64,000 bases of DNA from Timema cristinae (GCA_039000515.1 JBCFYV010001001.1:12575373-12639372), one strand, 5' to 3'. Shown: positions 13,080-26,299, counted from the first letter of the stretch. Made by a program: numbers and translations. The notes: generated by a model not told the origin, from the sequence alone.

Positions 13080-14570
13080 AATACAGAGAATAAAGTTTTC
13101 TAAGAAACAAAGTTATCTTTGTAATTATGTCTTACTTCAGAAAATGATAGCAACGACATTAAATGAAAAATAATAATAAATACAGTCGTGCGTTGCCAGT
13201 TTTTAAATTCACCTGAGTTTTTTTTTTTAACAATTTCTATTAAGTGAAAATATGATCGGCAAAAATACCAGTTTTGGTTAGTAAAATGAAAACGTGTTTA
13301 GGGGCAGTTTAATTGAATAGCTTATAAATATGTAGCCTAACTAGAATATTTGTCGAGTTTTTCTTTTCCACCCTAATTACGAATAAGTCCGTACCCTTTC
13401 CTCACAAATGGTGTATAATTAACTTGATCAATTAAGTTCCCATTTCCACCCCTTGATTTCCCCTGATCATTTCCTAAAATTCTTGACTCAAATGTATGTC
13501 ACGCCCTTCTATTCCGCCACCTCCCTCACTCCCCCCCAGTTTCTGTAAATCTTCTTCATGAATAATAATAAGTTTTAAAATTTAAAAACACAGTTTTTTA
13601 TTTGTATTAACATACTCTACTAGCAATTAGAAAAACTATAAAATATATTACATAGCTACAAAAAAAAATACAGTTTGAATTACATTGTAATTTACTGATT
13701 TAAATGACTATTTGATATCATATTTTGAGTAAAACATTTTCTCAGATTTTTTTAAAATTTACCAGATTCCCGACTTATTTCCGTTTTTTCCCCAACCACT
13801 TCAAATTCCCGGCTAATTCCAGTTTTCCCTTATTTCCCCGGATGGTAGACACCCTGTTTCCAATACTTTATCAACCGTTCCATTTATCTCCTCCGCATGT
13901 TGGAAGTGTATAAAAGAGAGGGACAAAGTAATTGTTACTTCTCAGATAAATGGAGAGGAAGAAAAACAAGCCACGACCTATTCCAGGAAAGCTACCGACA
14001 AGCTTACGAGACGGACCAGAGAGTTTAGTTGTAGGATGTGGGAGTCGCAACTATTTAAAGTGGGCCGTGGAAAACTTCGTGCTCTTCGTATGTTATGCCA
14101 CCAATAATTACCGAACTGAACAAAAATAAATAAAAATGGAATGGAAGGTAGAGGAAGGGTGTACAAAAAATAAAACATGATCATGAACTTGAACTGAAGT
14201 CAAAAAGAATTGGAGTTATCACTATGATCAATAGAAAAAAGTTATTTCAAACGTAACATATCTTTAGATTTCGAATTATTTGATCTCTTTTTTTGGTTCT
14301 ATCACATCCTACTACCACGTTAAAAAAAACACACACACATACTTAAACTACTTGTCAGCCGGGATTTGACGCGACTTACACCTTGTCCAGTGTTCACTGT
14401 TTTGGGATTTTTATATAGCTTTATTTCTATTAATAAAGTATTTTTTTTGTAATTTTATTACATTTAACAATATAGTTTTTTTTTCTATAAGCCTTAATAT
14501 CCGTCCGAGATATCTATCTTTAGTTATGCGAATATTTAGTTATGCCGAAGAAGTAAGGGGGAAGGAGTCA
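13080..14570. other. Unassigned stretch
   Basis: It includes a segment at 13500-13920 rich in CCC and TTCCC runs (CCGACTTATTTCCGTTTTTT and neighbours) that reads like a decayed simple repeat. No gene is seen. Confidence 0.45.
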
Positions 14571-14574
14571 AGTA

Positions 14575-14725
14575 GAACTTAAGACGAATTCACCCAAATT
14601 TGTCTGGAGTGAAAGTGGTAAGCCCATTTATATATAAAAAAAATTCCTCATTATGTTCGCCCGGGATTCTAGCCCTGACCTCCCCATTCACGTTTAATCA
14701 AAATAAATAGCGTGCGTGCGGGTAC
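14575..14725 (-). mobile_element. SINE family A fragment
   Basis: Body ATTCACCCAAATTTGTCTGG and inverse B box GGGATTCTAGCCC; the tail is missing. Confidence 0.6.
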
Positions 14726-15295
14726 TTAACAATTCGGTTACATACCTTCTAAATGTCCTTCCCAATATGTGCAGTCAAGTCAGAAGTGTTGTGAAACGTG
14801 ACGTAAAAATGGATAAAAATTAGGGGGGTGGGGAGTGGAGATGTGGGGGAATCATAACATTTATACCCTCTTAATCTCATCGAAAAATATTAAATAACAT
14901 CAACACTAACGGGGTAAAATTTTATCGTTAGATTCTCTACAGGTTGAACCAGAAAGGATTCCCCCCCCCCCCCCATTTCAAACCATTATTCAGTCGGATG
15001 CTGATGCATATATTTAAAACTTACCCTTTATTTCCTCGGGTTAAGCATTTAATGTATATGATATAAAAAAAAGCCCTTCAATCATATTTAATATCAAAAT
15101 AATATGTAAGAATCTAAGAAACCAAATCGTGTTGATAGTGACTTTGTAATATCACCAATATGAGTTTTTACCCAATTTCATGCAAAAAAAAATATTAGAA
15201 ATGAAAAGAGTCAATGTTATTTGGACAAGGTGTGCGCCAACATAAAAAAAATGTATCTAGCTGAAGCGATGCGATATACACTGGTGCGCGCTGAC

Positions 15296-15678
15296 CCAAG
15301 TGTATGGGACGCAAGTTAAGGGCTTTGTCTTTGCAATTTTTATATCACAACTTATTTGTCCAAAATAAATAAAATATTGCTCCAGTACAACCAAAGTTTA
15401 GTTTTCTTCCATATTGTGATATCAACAGTTGTTGAAAATCGGTCAAGAACCCTTGGATGACAAACTTTTTAAATAATCATGAGATAAAAGATTGTCATTA
15501 AATTCGAGGACGCCCTTGACGGATATTAAATAATTTTTGAGGTCACAATGTGAAGAAAATTAAACTTATGATTCTACTGGAGAGTCATCATAAATTTTCT
15601 CAACAAAAAAAAAAGTTTTGATATAAAAACTGAAAAAAATACTGCTCTTAACTCGCGTAAACTACATTCCCACCTTAA
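15296..15678. mobile_element. Foldback MITE, copy 2
   Basis: Same palindrome as at 41161, with a clear right end CCACCTTAA (15675-15678) and a decayed left end near CCAAGTGTATGGGACGC. The central words CCTTGACGGATATT and AACAGTTGTTGAAAATC are recognisable. Confidence 0.75.
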
Positions 15679-16019
15679 GGCGGCCACCTCGGTCAGTAAA
15701 AAAATTTCTTAAAATAAATTATTTGTGTCACTTTCTGGAACTACTTCTCTATTATGTCCAAGCTTGTACTCACTTTCGCCCTTCACTTTCAGCCACCCTA
15801 TGTCACGGTTAGAGGAAGGCTAAATCTAGAGCCCTTTATCATCAAGCCTATCCTCATGGATCCACAAATATGCTTAGAGTAGTTGACAATTAGTCAAATG
15901 TCACACTTTATTTCTAGCAATAAAACTCAAATTATAGGATTGTTAAGGAAAAAGAGCCCCGTTGGAATCTTTTGACTTTAACATATTTTTAAATAATGCA
16001 TCGTAGAGTTAAATATTGC

Positions 16020-16400
16020 ATTTGGAGCTGAATGTCTGCGCGGCAATTTCTCACCACTGAGGTGGTACCCCTTAAATCGGGCACTTGCTGAGTGATCGCT
16101 GCCTTGTTACCAAACGGACGAGGAGGACTTGGGAACTTTTGTTTTTAGGAGAAAGAAAGCAGTCCAGAACCTAGCTCACAGGGCAGATATTACAGAGGAA
16201 TTACGGATTCGTGCGTCCTGCGACCTTGGCCAGACCATTTTTCTCCGTGAGAAACCCGTTCATTACAAACGATGGTTTGGTGAATTGGAAATTATAAATG
16301 GACAAAACACGATCAAAAGTATGAAAGAGGCCCTCTTACACTTTTCTCATTTTAGTCGTAATCTTTGGAGGAACTCAGTTTAGTAGCTAACGCGTGATTT
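16020..16400 (+). other. Non-repetitive island with an unrecognised 84-codon frame
   Basis: The frame at 16129-16383 has no ATG at its start (TTG) and no domain I recognise. Its neighbourhood contains GTTCATTACAAACGATGGTT and GAAATTATAAATGGACAAAA, homeobox-site-like words. It could be a conserved non-coding element, or an exon of an unseen gene: one open frame spans most of the island and stops at TAG 16381. Confidence 0.3.
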
Positions 16401-17846
16401 TTGATAGTCAACCTACTTTCGAACACCAACATTGATTAAAAATCACCAAAATTTGGCATTCAATAAATGTTTTAATTGATGTATTGATTTATAAAGGCCG
16501 TCTAAAAAGTTACCAAACGCTTCCAATAAAATTGAATTGTGGATGACTTTATAATTTCTCTTTCTATTATTAATTAAACGGAATAAGAATATAAATACAG
16601 TTTGTAATATTTTTATTTACGCCGTTTTGGCAGCATGAGTTTCCAGTTATCAAATAACGGTCTTCTTATAAGAAATCAGACTGTACTAACCAATTCCGAT
16701 AACATATTAAGGGCACTGGCTACTAGAAATAATTTGTCCAGCACTGCAATATTTCTTATGAATATTACAGTTATGGAACTTAGAAAACACTAAAAATCTC
16801 TAATGTTATATAATAAATAATAATATAAATATAAATATATAATAATTATTTTTCGTGGACATTTTTTTCAAAGTTAACCTATTGTTCCTTTTCATACCTT
16901 TCTAAATTATTAATAAACTTAAAATAGGCCTATAGAGTATTTTAAGGAAAATATAAATTTTTATTACTTTTATTTAAATTTTGAACTTAAAAAAATACTA
17001 ATTAAATAATTAGGGATTTTCGAACATTTGCAATGGTTCTCAACGCTCTCTTGTAAATTAATAGTTAATTATAATTATTATAAAGTGGGAATTCATTTAT
17101 ATCTTCTTTAATAAATGAATTTACAGCGCATTCGTTTATTTGTAGGCTCTCATTTGACTGCAACCAGTATAAATCTACGCTATGTTGAACACATTTCTTA
17201 ACGCCCTTGAAATGGCCCTACATGATTTAATCATATTTCCAATTTGATTGAACCATACTTAGGTATCATAAACTTTTACCCTTAGAGTAAAATTAATTGT
17301 ATTCGAAGGTCATCACAACAACACACAATATAATGATGAGCTATATCACATTACCACTCTAAGCTAAGCCATTTATGAAACCATTCGAGGAATATCGAAT
17401 TTAATTTTAATTGTATTAAAAAGAGTCAGCACGGCAATAATTTGCAACTTATTCTAAGTGTTTGGGATAAGGAGAATACTTTTGTTTTAGATTAAACGCC
17501 CTCGCACTAGCATTGAGAGAGTTTGGGGAAAACCAAAATAAAATAAAAACACGTGTTTAAAATCCTTCTTGGTGGATACGCGTTTAAAATCCTTCTTGGT
17601 GGATAAGGTTAAAATTCGGATTCTGACTCCCCGTTGAAAACTACTTAGAGCAGTGCGAGTCTAACGTTTTAGTTTTAGTCCGTTCGGCAACGAATAAGGG
17701 GTGATTACATATTATCCACAGCACAGATTATATATCACAAACTTTTTTAAAGATAAAAGTGTCTTAAGAAATTTAAAAAGGCTTCTTGAATGATACGATT
17801 GTACTTAAATAAACAATCACATTACATAGCTAGGTTCAGTGGTTTT
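16400..17846. other. Unassigned AT-rich stretch
   Basis: It contains a tandem duplication of about 27 bp around CGTTTAAAATCCTTCTTGG (17553-17606) and a minus tRNA-like remnant (17610-17700). Otherwise nothing is recognised. Confidence 0.45.
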
Positions 17847-18000
17847 TAACCTGGGGTTCGCGTACCCTCAGGGATACGTGTCATAGTGACTAGGGTCTGC
17901 GAAATAAATGATTGGTGATGCAATTTTTTATTTTTTTATTTAGTTTAATTAATTTTAAACTATTATAAAGAAAAGTGTGTTCTTTTAAACAAACTTGGTG
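17847..18000 (+). mobile_element. hAT terminal fragment
   Basis: CAGTGGTTTTTAACCTGGGGTTCGCG resembles the common hAT terminal sequence CAGTGGTTCTCAACCTGGGG. No matching right end or duplication was found, and the interior is AT-rich and empty. Confidence 0.45.
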
Positions 18001-18186
18001 CTTTCATAAATAAGTATTTTCAATCAAATATTAATTTTATAATCCATGAATGTTTTCTCTCTCCTTTTATGCTTAAGATCCGAATACATTTTACCTAAAC
18101 GGCATGTGGCGATAGTAATGTTTTTATTTACGAAGGTAAAATACGTGTGTTGAATATTGCAGCCTGATGTATAAAATATAAGTGTT

Positions 18187-18443
18187 TATTTATTTATTTA
18201 GCACCGCATCTTACTACTCGTTCGGCTTACACGCTTAAGTACTAATTACGCTAATTGATTAGAAATTGGGAAGGTTTAATTTAGAGGAAGTGAACCCGTA
18301 TTTGCGTGGATGGAGAGTGGAAAACCGTTTAGGGAAAACCACCCTCAGTTCACCCGACTGATATTCGAACCTCGATCTCCCCGTCCTCGAAAGTCGAGCT
18401 CAACACGACTAGCGCGTTAGCCAACTACGCCACCGAGGCGGGT
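18187..18443 (-). mobile_element. SINE family A1, full length with 12-bp target duplication
   Basis: AATATAAGTGTT occurs at 18175-18186 and 18444-18455. Between them lie a (TTTA)n tail, the inverse shared 3' tail, the body, inverse B box TTCGAACCTCG and the head ending CCACCGAGGCGGG. This copy fixes the family-A length at about 255 bp. It sits within or near a hAT fragment. Confidence 0.95.
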
Positions 18444-18510
18444 AATATAAGTGTTAATTACACATTTACCTCTCTAGTTAAGTATAAGTTTAAATAAATC
18501 ACTGATACAA

Positions 18511-18699
18511 CTATAATCCAATTTTCATAGAAAGAGCAACTGGAAAACCCGAAAAGCTACTAGTTCTAATTTTACGCATTCATACGTCAGTCAGATATGT
18601 GATATACAGCTGTCACTTAGTACCTAAAATATTACCAATTTTGTCAGAAAAGAATGTTAGTATTTTCAAAAGGCCCTTCCTATGAAAATTGTATTGTAG
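18511..18699. mobile_element. Short MITE, CTAYARTCC family (best ends)
   Basis: It starts CTATAATCCAATTTTCATAG and ends with the inverse of CTACAATACAATTTTCATAG, giving about 27-bp terminal repeats. The interior has TACGCATTCATACGTCAG and CAGCTGTCACTTAG. At 189 bp it has no frame. Confidence 0.75.
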
Positions 18700-18731
18700 A
18701 AATACGTATTTAGATATCGTATTAGTTATTA

Positions 18732-18940
18732 CCAGCTTCGGTGGCCACATGGTCTAAGGCATCACTATCGAAAAAAGACTATACCACCGATGACGGAAAG
18801 ATCTAGGTTTGAATCCCGGTCGGGTCTACTAAGAGTGGATTTTCCGAATGGGTTTCCACTCTCTTTTGGAAAATGTGGATATACTTCCTATGAATTTAAC
18901 TTTTCTAATCCCTATCTCATTAGCGTAATTAGTGCATATG
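18732..18940 (+). mobile_element. SINE family A2
   Basis: The head GGTGGCCACATGGTCTAAGG resembles a leucine/serine class tRNA A box; B box GGTTTGAATCCC. The body matches A1, but the region before the B box differs (AGACT...GCCGATGACGG), so A1 and A2 are subfamilies. Confidence 0.8.
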
Positions 18941-18949
18941 CAGTCCGAC

Positions 18950-19080
18950 ACCTTAGCTCAGTTGGTAGGCATAGCGTGTCTGTTACCAGAGATAAGGGTC
19001 CCGTGTTCGATTCCCGGCAAGACCTAAACATTTATCATTGGTGAAATGTTGGTTTCCCCTTTCATAGCGATGAACTAACG
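18950..19080 (+). mobile_element. SINE family E (tRNA-like head)
   Basis: CCTTAGCTCAGTTGGTAGG and GTGTTCGATTCCCGG at tRNA spacing, then TTCATAGCGATGAACTAACGG. A similar head and body recur at 58367-58470. The acceptor arms do not pair, so I do not call a tRNA gene. Confidence 0.55.
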
Positions 19081-19116
19081 GCCAGGGTAGGTTATAAATA
19101 TGTTATATATAATGTT

Positions 19117-19393
19117 TTATTATTAGCACCGCGTCTTACTACCCGTTCGGGTTATACGCACTTACGCTAATGTGTAATGGTAGGGTGATAGTGAGATGAA
19201 ATGTAGGACCTACAGTTTAACGTGGAATCCGAACCACGGTGGAGACCTGGCATTCCCCACATTCACAAGATGTCTTGTCAGAGGTGAAGGAAGGGTTTGG
19301 TAATCAGATAAATATGTACCGGGACCGAGGATTGAACCCCGGCCGCCAGCACAGAAGTCTGACACCTTACCCCTAGGCCACCAGGTCACCTAC
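19117..19393 (-). mobile_element. SINE family B, full length with 13-bp target duplication
   Basis: TATATATAATGTT lies at 19104-19116 and 19394-19406. The copy is intact from the GGTGACCTGGTGGCCTAGGG head to the shared tail and a short (TAA)n end, about 277 bp. Confidence 0.95.
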
Positions 19394-19547
19394 TATATAT
19401 AATGTTATAAGTCATGTGTTGACATAATCATTCTGTTAAGAAAGTTCACGTTAAATACCTCAACTAAAACACAAATAAAAAGTATATATGCGTAAACTTG
19501 GACAGGTAGTCGATGCAATGCCAAAACAAAGTTAACTTATCAATAAC

Positions 19548-19793
19548 CCACCTCAGTGGCCGCATGGTTTAAGGCGCTACACTGAGTTAGGGACTAGACT
19601 GCTGAAGACGGGAGATCTAGGTTCAATACTGATCGGATGCACCGAAAGGTTTTTTTCCTAAAGGGTTTTCCACTCTCCTTTCACACAAATGTGGGTGCAC
19701 TTCCTCTCAACTAACCCTTCGTAATCCTTAAAATATTAGTTTAACTAGGACAAATGTGTATAGCCTGAATGGGTAGTAAGAAGATATGCTTAA
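19548..19793 (+). mobile_element. SINE family A2
   Basis: Head CAGTGGCCGCATGGTTTAAG, B box AGGTTCAATACTG, body with TTTTTTTCCTAAAGGG, and tail GTATAGCCTGAATGGGTAGT. Confidence 0.8.
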
Positions 19794-20299
19794 AAAACAT
19801 CGATATATTTAAAACAATCTCTTGAAATAGGTGTTTACAAATGAGAGGGTACCAAATGGAAAATAAAAAACAAGATAATTGAAAGCCTCTAGTGTAAGGG
19901 TGCCACGAAACAGTTTCTCCCACTGGCCTCAAGAATGTTTAATCCAAGGATTTATTGAAAAGTGATCTAGTCCCAAGAGGGCGTTGAGGTTAGCCGATCA
20001 TGTTACACTTGCAAAGGATCTGATGATGAGAAGGGTGTTGCTGCGCGCGCTTTTCACGTTTTGAAGAGCAAATGCCCAATCTTTTATTGCTTGGTCATGG
20101 AATATGAAACGTGGGAGGGCTCTCTTTTTTTTTTTTTTTTTTTTTTACGTTGAAGATTTGTTACGTCTTAAATAAATTTATAACTCAATACGGATACTAA
20201 AACCAACTGACAAATTAAGTAATAAACATTAAATGTAATCAAGACAGTCATTTCAAGTTTCTAATAAATATCAAGTGTAACAAATAGTCATAGTAAGTA

Positions 20300-20540
20300 C
20301 TTTTTTTTTCCACCGCGTCTTTACCGTCAGTTTGGGCTATATATTAACTACGTTAAAGGAGTGGGGTTAAGGAAAGTAGAACTTTAGATAAAATATATCC
20401 GCATTTACGTGGAAGAAAGAGGAGATCCATTTAAGGTTAAAAAAAACCCACCCTAATTACACCCAACCGAGATTCAAACACCGACTTCCCCATTATCGGC
20501 AATCATGTATATTGATAGTTACCTATCCTTTATACCGTCG
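20300..20540 (-). mobile_element. SINE family A
   Basis: Tail CACCGCGTCTTTACCGTC, body CCGCATTTACGTGG, inverse B box GATTCAAACACCG; the head is decayed. A 20-base poly-T tract upstream (20127-20146) is separate. Confidence 0.7.
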
Positions 20541-20990
20541 AATTGTATATAATTGATTGAATTGTTAACTAAAAATCTATTATGATTAAATCAATATTTA
20601 TGTAACATCTGAGTGTGTAATTACAATAACTAATCCTTAATATCATGTTTATTAAATAGCACAACTCTTTAGATAATTCATTTAAAATTAAACTAATTGA
20701 TTAGTATGAAAACAATACTGATATTGAATTAGAAGAGCTACCAATTGATTTTCCTTAAAATTAAAATTAAATAAATTATTTTATTGGAAGTTGTTGGGCT
20801 TGAATTTAGACTCCCATGTAAGAATTACTCTGTTTCGCACCTATAACAATAACTTAATTGGGCAGGACAGTTGTCTAAACAAGTAGTTCTGTCACAACAC
20901 TATATACACTTTTTCCAATATAAAACTAATTTTAAACTATACCTAAATGATTTATGTTATCTACATACTCATCTGTATACAATCAACAAT

Positions 20991-21219
20991 ACCCGTTTCG
21001 ATGGTCGAATGGTCTAAGGTGTTATTCTCTCAGTAGACTGGACTGCCAACTTCGGTGAAATCGAGGTTTGAATCTCGGTTGGGTGTATGTTTTTTTTCCT
21101 TTCCAAAATGGTTTTCCACTCTCCCTCCACGCTAAAGTGAATACACTTCATATAAATATAACCTTTCAAAATCGTTTGCGTAATTAGTACATAAGCGAGT
21201 AGCCCGAACGGGTAATGAA
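20991..21219 (+). mobile_element. SINE family A2
   Basis: Head GATGGTCGAATGGTCTAAGG, B box GGTTTGAATCTCGG, and tail AGCGAGTAGCCCGAACGGGT. Confidence 0.8.
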
Positions 21220-21661
21220 TTATGTAAATATGATCATAAGATACTATTAATAATATATAATAGGTAGTAATATAGGATAATTAGTATTGAAGAGTAGATT
21301 TATTTAATAACTAAACAGACAAATTTGATCAAAATCAGTAGAAAATGATTTCTATGGCAAATTTGGGCTCATACTATACAGAAATCACTCTTTTCTTTTC
21401 TCCAATTTAAAACTTTTAATTTTTCCACTCTAAAAATTTTACATTATGCAAATAATTTGAATGAGTATAGCCTATGATTTATGTAACTTTTCACCAACAA
21501 ATATAGTTTTCAGCTATTTTATAAATTTTGTATATCCTCAATAGTGCTTAATGGCATTTTAATGTTCCGTGCAGTTTTTTTTATCAAATCAGCTTAGAAC
21601 TCAAGAGTTTAGGCAAGTTTCAACAAATTATTTTAAAAGTAGCCTGGTTGTCTAAATGAAA

Positions 21662-21894
21662 CTACACTCCAATTAGTCATAGGAAGGACCTTATCTGATG
21701 ATTGGAAAAGCTACTATATTGATATACTTTCACGCATTTAGACGACAAGTAAGGTTATTTTCAGCTCTATTTTGATCAATATATTATCAATACCTATAAA
21801 ATAACTCTGATAACAAGTAAAATGTATGCAACGTTGGCCTCCAAATTAAAGTTTGTACTTTCTAAAAGGCCTTACTATGAAAATTTGATTTTAG
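21662..21894. mobile_element. Short MITE, CTAYARTCC family
   Basis: It starts CTACACTCCAATTAGTCATA and ends TACTATGAAAATTTGATTTTAG, with the family interior (GCTACTATATT, CTTTCACGCATT, TTTGTACTTTCTAAAAGGCC). Confidence 0.7.
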
Positions 21895-23134
21895 GCTAAA
21901 CCATTGGTCACACTTCAGCGTAAAGTGTCTAAATATTTGGGGAAGGGGGGAGGAAAAATTTATTATGTTAAAAGTAAGCTCCAATCTTGAAAAATATTTT
22001 TTTTGAACTGTAGGTTTAATATACAATTTATTTAACAGCTTGGTTAAATAAGTAGAGATGAAGTCGTATAGAAACACAGTGATAAATTATATGTGGTAAG
22101 CCTCCTTACAAATAATTGATCTGGGGTTCGATCTACATCCTACCAGTGAAAATGGTGACACATTTGGAACGCAATCCATCGACTCAAGACTCGTTTATCT
22201 CCAAGATCATATTGTATTTTTTTTTTAATTCTAGAATAACCCTTTGTATTTTGTTCAATTAAAGAAATAACAAAAGAAGAAATCAAGATAGGTGAATTTT
22301 TTCATTATAAATAAGGTTTAAAAATAATTTTTACACCGGAAACTTCAACGCAAGGAAGAAACACGAACTTGGGCTAATAATTGCGTGTGCATAGATGAGA
22401 TAGTAAGTATTCTGATGATATAAAGAAGGTTTTAGAAAATACGGACATTTTTTGTTGTCAACACAGAAATTAATTAATTATATTATTAGTGCTATTTTAC
22501 AGGTATTGATATTAAAAACAATAGTGACATCTGCTAATATGACTTGATGTATAAATATATATAAATTGTTTTGCTAAATTCTTTAAATGTCACAAACATA
22601 TTATTTTTAAATTAGTGTTATTAATAAATGTTTATTTCCAGAAATAAACGACCACTGACTTAATTGTTTCATTTTTAATACTATAATTTTGAAGAGAAAC
22701 CTATTATAATAATTATATTAACGAGTCTTATATCTGTTTCGTTTTAAAATAATATACAGTAATAATTATAAATATATGACTAATCTTCCAAAAGTTAGAT
22801 TATTTTTATTAAATTTTGTGGAACAATAAATTAAATGAGATTGAGTTTGATCCTTTCACGTAAGAGGTTACTTGTTTGAGGGAAATAATTTATCAATCTA
22901 TATATCAATTCATAGATCTTGAAGGTACAAAAAAATAAGAAATGCGTGGTTTACAGACGTCAAGAAGGTTTTTATGTAATGTATGAGTAGTACGTAAATC
23001 CCCCATACACATTCTAAGAATTTCGTGATTATCTTTCATTAATTTTATTTTTAAATTTTCCGTGTTCAAACGTCCTCTAAACGTTCAGTAAGTTCTCCTT
23101 ATGTTGACAATTTATTTAGTGTGTATCCGGGTCG
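21895..23134. other. Unassigned AT-rich stretch
   Basis: A SINE-head remnant with CTGGGGTTCGATCT lies at 22090-22160 and a MITE fragment at 22434-22560. Nothing coding. Confidence 0.45.
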
Positions 23135-23452
23135 GTTAATTTTTTTTTTAAATATTTCTCCACTATAAACAAAGAGTTTAACTTTCTTCACATGGTGATA
23201 TAAAAAGTTAAATATATCTGTCAAGGGTGTCCTAGAATTTAATGACAAATTTTCTTACAATTTAAAAAGGTTTTCATTTAATGCCTCTATGCTCATGACA
23301 GATATTTAACTGTTTATATCACTGTGTGAATATAATTAAACTAAACGTTGCAACTTTAGCAATATTTGATTTATTTCACCAAATAATGTTTTACATAAAA
23401 ACGGCAAAAAAAATGATCTTTTCTCACATTTGTCTTCGCTCCCAACCTAAAC
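23135..23452. mobile_element. Foldback MITE, copy 3 (decayed)
   Basis: The core ATCTGTCAAGGGTGTCCTAG and its partner arm with CATGACAGATATTTAAC are present. Both outer ends are degraded and the TTAA sites are not intact. Confidence 0.65.
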
Positions 23453-23939
23453 TACGACATTAATTTGTAGACTATAGATTTTCACTCATCTATATTACCA
23501 ATAATATAAAATCGTATCACAAATGGTAGGCCTACATACAAAAATAAGCCTTCACTATTAGAAATTATTACTACAAAATATTATTTTGCTTAGTGCGTTA
23601 GGTTATTAGGAAAAGTAAACTTTATAAATAGGCCTCACTGTAATGACGCTGATTCGTTGTACTAATAAATTATTTTTTATGGTTATGCTGTTCCAGTTTA
23701 ATGGCTAGCAACAGTAGATTTTAAATCCTTCAAATATCTAGTTTATACTTGTTGTCTCAAAAATATGATTATATATTGAAACAGTGAATTTAATATTCCT
23801 TAACTGTAATAGTGGTTGATAACAGTCTATGTGAACTAATGGAATTCTATATTAACGACGCACACCTTGAATTTTTTTAGCACCCCGTCTTAATATCTGT
23901 TTATGTTTATACGCATATCGTATACATGCTTAAAATAAG

Positions 23940-24645
23940 TTCCAGGTGCACGCTCCAATTAGCTATAAATTACATTAACTAAGTAACGTTCCAATAAATA
24001 GCTAATTATAATTAGGGTAATGCCACATATAATTTAGTTTTTAATTATTACACTAAAATTACACGAGTATAAATATTTATACATTATAAATAGGTGGTTA
24101 CATGTAAGGAACTACATTGGCCTTAGCTCACCAAAATAAACACAATTATTATTATTATGAACGTTACAGTAACGAGGGCTTCGTACCAATAACTAGGGTT
24201 ACATTACAATCCAATAACCAGGGCATTATCGATTATCTAACGGTCCGTTAAGTATCAAGGGATACGTTCAAATAACTCGGGGTCCAATAACTAGGTTATG
24301 TTCAAATAACTAGGGTTTTGTTTCTAAAATTATATTTATATTCTGTTCCAACAACCACAACATTATCATCCAATAGATAAAGGTTCAGTTAATTAAATAA
24401 ATACTTTAAAATAACCAGGGGTCCATTAAAATAACAAAATATGGTCAGATAATTAGGGTATTTTTCCTATAGCAAGAGTTATATTCTGTTCCGTAATAAG
24501 TTTTTAATAATATCTAGAAGCTCATTTAGTAACAAGGAATAAATTAAAATACCAAGGGTATAACCCAATAACCAGGCTATATCCTAATAGCTAATGTTAC
24601 ATTCTGATCATTCAAGGTATTAACTGACAATAACTATAGAAACAT
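23940..24645 (+). repeat. Decayed minisatellite, AATAACTAGGGTT motif
   Basis: The phrase CCAATAACTAGGGTTA and variants (CCAATAACCAGGGC, CAAATAACTAGGGTTT, AAATAACCAGGGGTCC) recur about every 20 bp, often followed by TATATTCTGTTC. Divergence is high, so the array is old. Confidence 0.7.
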
Positions 24646-24649
24646 ATGC

Positions 24650-25045
24650 TACAAGGCACTTGCTGAGTCACGTGTTCCGTGCAAGACAAGTAGAGATGTT
24701 CCATGTTTAATTATCCCACGAACTTGGCAACCATAAGACCATCCTTAGCGAAACTGGCGGCCGGGTATGCCAGTAAATAAGGCCATTATGAAACAACCGG
24801 AGTTTCCAGCCCAGGGTCAAGCTGGCACGCCATCAAGACAATGTTATTATTCACCTCTCCAGTAAATTACATATGCTGCTTTAATTTACTCGGAATTACG
24901 GAGTAATTTATTAAGTTATAAATTATATTTCCGCACAATACAACAATAGCCCGAGGTTTCTGAATGCACGCCGCAGTAAACTTTATCTGACGTGTGTGAT
25001 GTCACTACCGGCGAAAGGTCTGGCCGTAAAATACAATGTTGTAAA
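24650..25045. promoter_or_regulatory. Non-repetitive island (candidate conserved non-coding element)
   Basis: Starts TGCTGAGTCACGTG (overlapping AP-1 and E-box words), then a long stretch without repeats including GCTTTAATTTACTCGGAATT and TCTGACGTGTGTGATGTCAC. No coding frame. It directly follows the decayed minisatellite. Confidence 0.35.
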
Positions 25046-26299
25046 ATCAAGGCTTACCCATCTCTTTATGTTTTCAAAAGTTATTCACCCCCTGTTCCCC
25101 CTTTCCTAGTCATCCTATATACCTTTAGTCTCTCAGCATAGATCATTAGAGTTACATTTCAACGTAAAAAAAAAAAATTAAAAGTGAGATCGAACTTTAA
25201 AATAACATTAAGAAAAACAAGATTTTTAAACTTATTTTTGTATTAAATGTTATGGCCTAGAATGTAACTCAACTAGAATACATCTCGAAACACCCTTTTT
25301 ATATTTCATTCACCTCACGCGCAACATGCGTTTAAATCCATTCCGACATTATAGGTGTTTTGTTTTTATCCTTTATTTAAGTATTTAATATTCATTTCAA
25401 TTTAAAATGCAATCATGATTTATGAACAGATAGCTAAAATTTAAATTTCCCTTCACTTTTGACACGTGTTAAAGATCTTGTACACATTATAATTTTAATG
25501 TTAAGAACATAAATTGTACGCGATTAGTTACTTTAATGGTGAATGGAAAATATGCTTCTATTCATTTATACTATTATTTTTATGTTCATTTTCTTTTTAT
25601 TCGAATATATGAGCATAGTCTGTTTACAAAACATAAGCCAAGCTCTTTGCGGAAAACGTTTTTGTTAGGCCTATAGTTTTTATAGTAATTAATCCTATTT
25701 AAAAAATGGGGGGAGGGGGTAAGCGTTCTAAGCCCACAAATAAATACTGGAATCCATTTAAATCAGTATAAATAGGTATGGATATTGTTTTCTCTAATAA
25801 ATAAAGTTTAAAATAATACAGATAGTTATAAACAATACATAATTATTGTCTAGCTTCCCAAGATAAATAAACACATTGAAACCCATTTAAAATGATAGCT
25901 TTAATGGCCCTAAATCTAATTTACTTTTTAAGAAATCAAAGTGATACCACAACTGTTATAATATATAACACTATCAGAAGTACCCAGGGTTGCCCGTTGC
26001 AATGATTTTATTTGCTTCAAAGAGACAGAAAAAAAAATCTCATCTTATCTTTTTATTCAGTTTTTAATTACTTAAAAAAATAAATCCAAATTTTAAAATT
26101 CCGGCTTCGAGGTGCCTTTATTTTAGATTTCACACCTCTCCTTGTGATGGATATCGCGCAAAGCTCTTGACAGACACAAAGATATACAATCGCCTTAATT
26201 TCTATTAATATAAGAAGATAAAAAAGGAGGAAAATCTAACTTTTAAGAATCTGTAGCGGTGAGATGTTCAGTTAAAAGATATAAAAAATAAACCAGGAT
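25046..26299. other. Unassigned AT-rich stretch
   Basis: Very AT-rich, with no SINE or MITE words and no frame of note. If the 26.3-27.6 kb candidate is real, this would be its first intron. Confidence 0.4.

Noticed and set aside
18955..19026. tRNA gene
   Set aside because: A and B boxes are good, but the acceptor arms do not pair, the anticodon arm is poor, and the same head recurs with a SINE body elsewhere.
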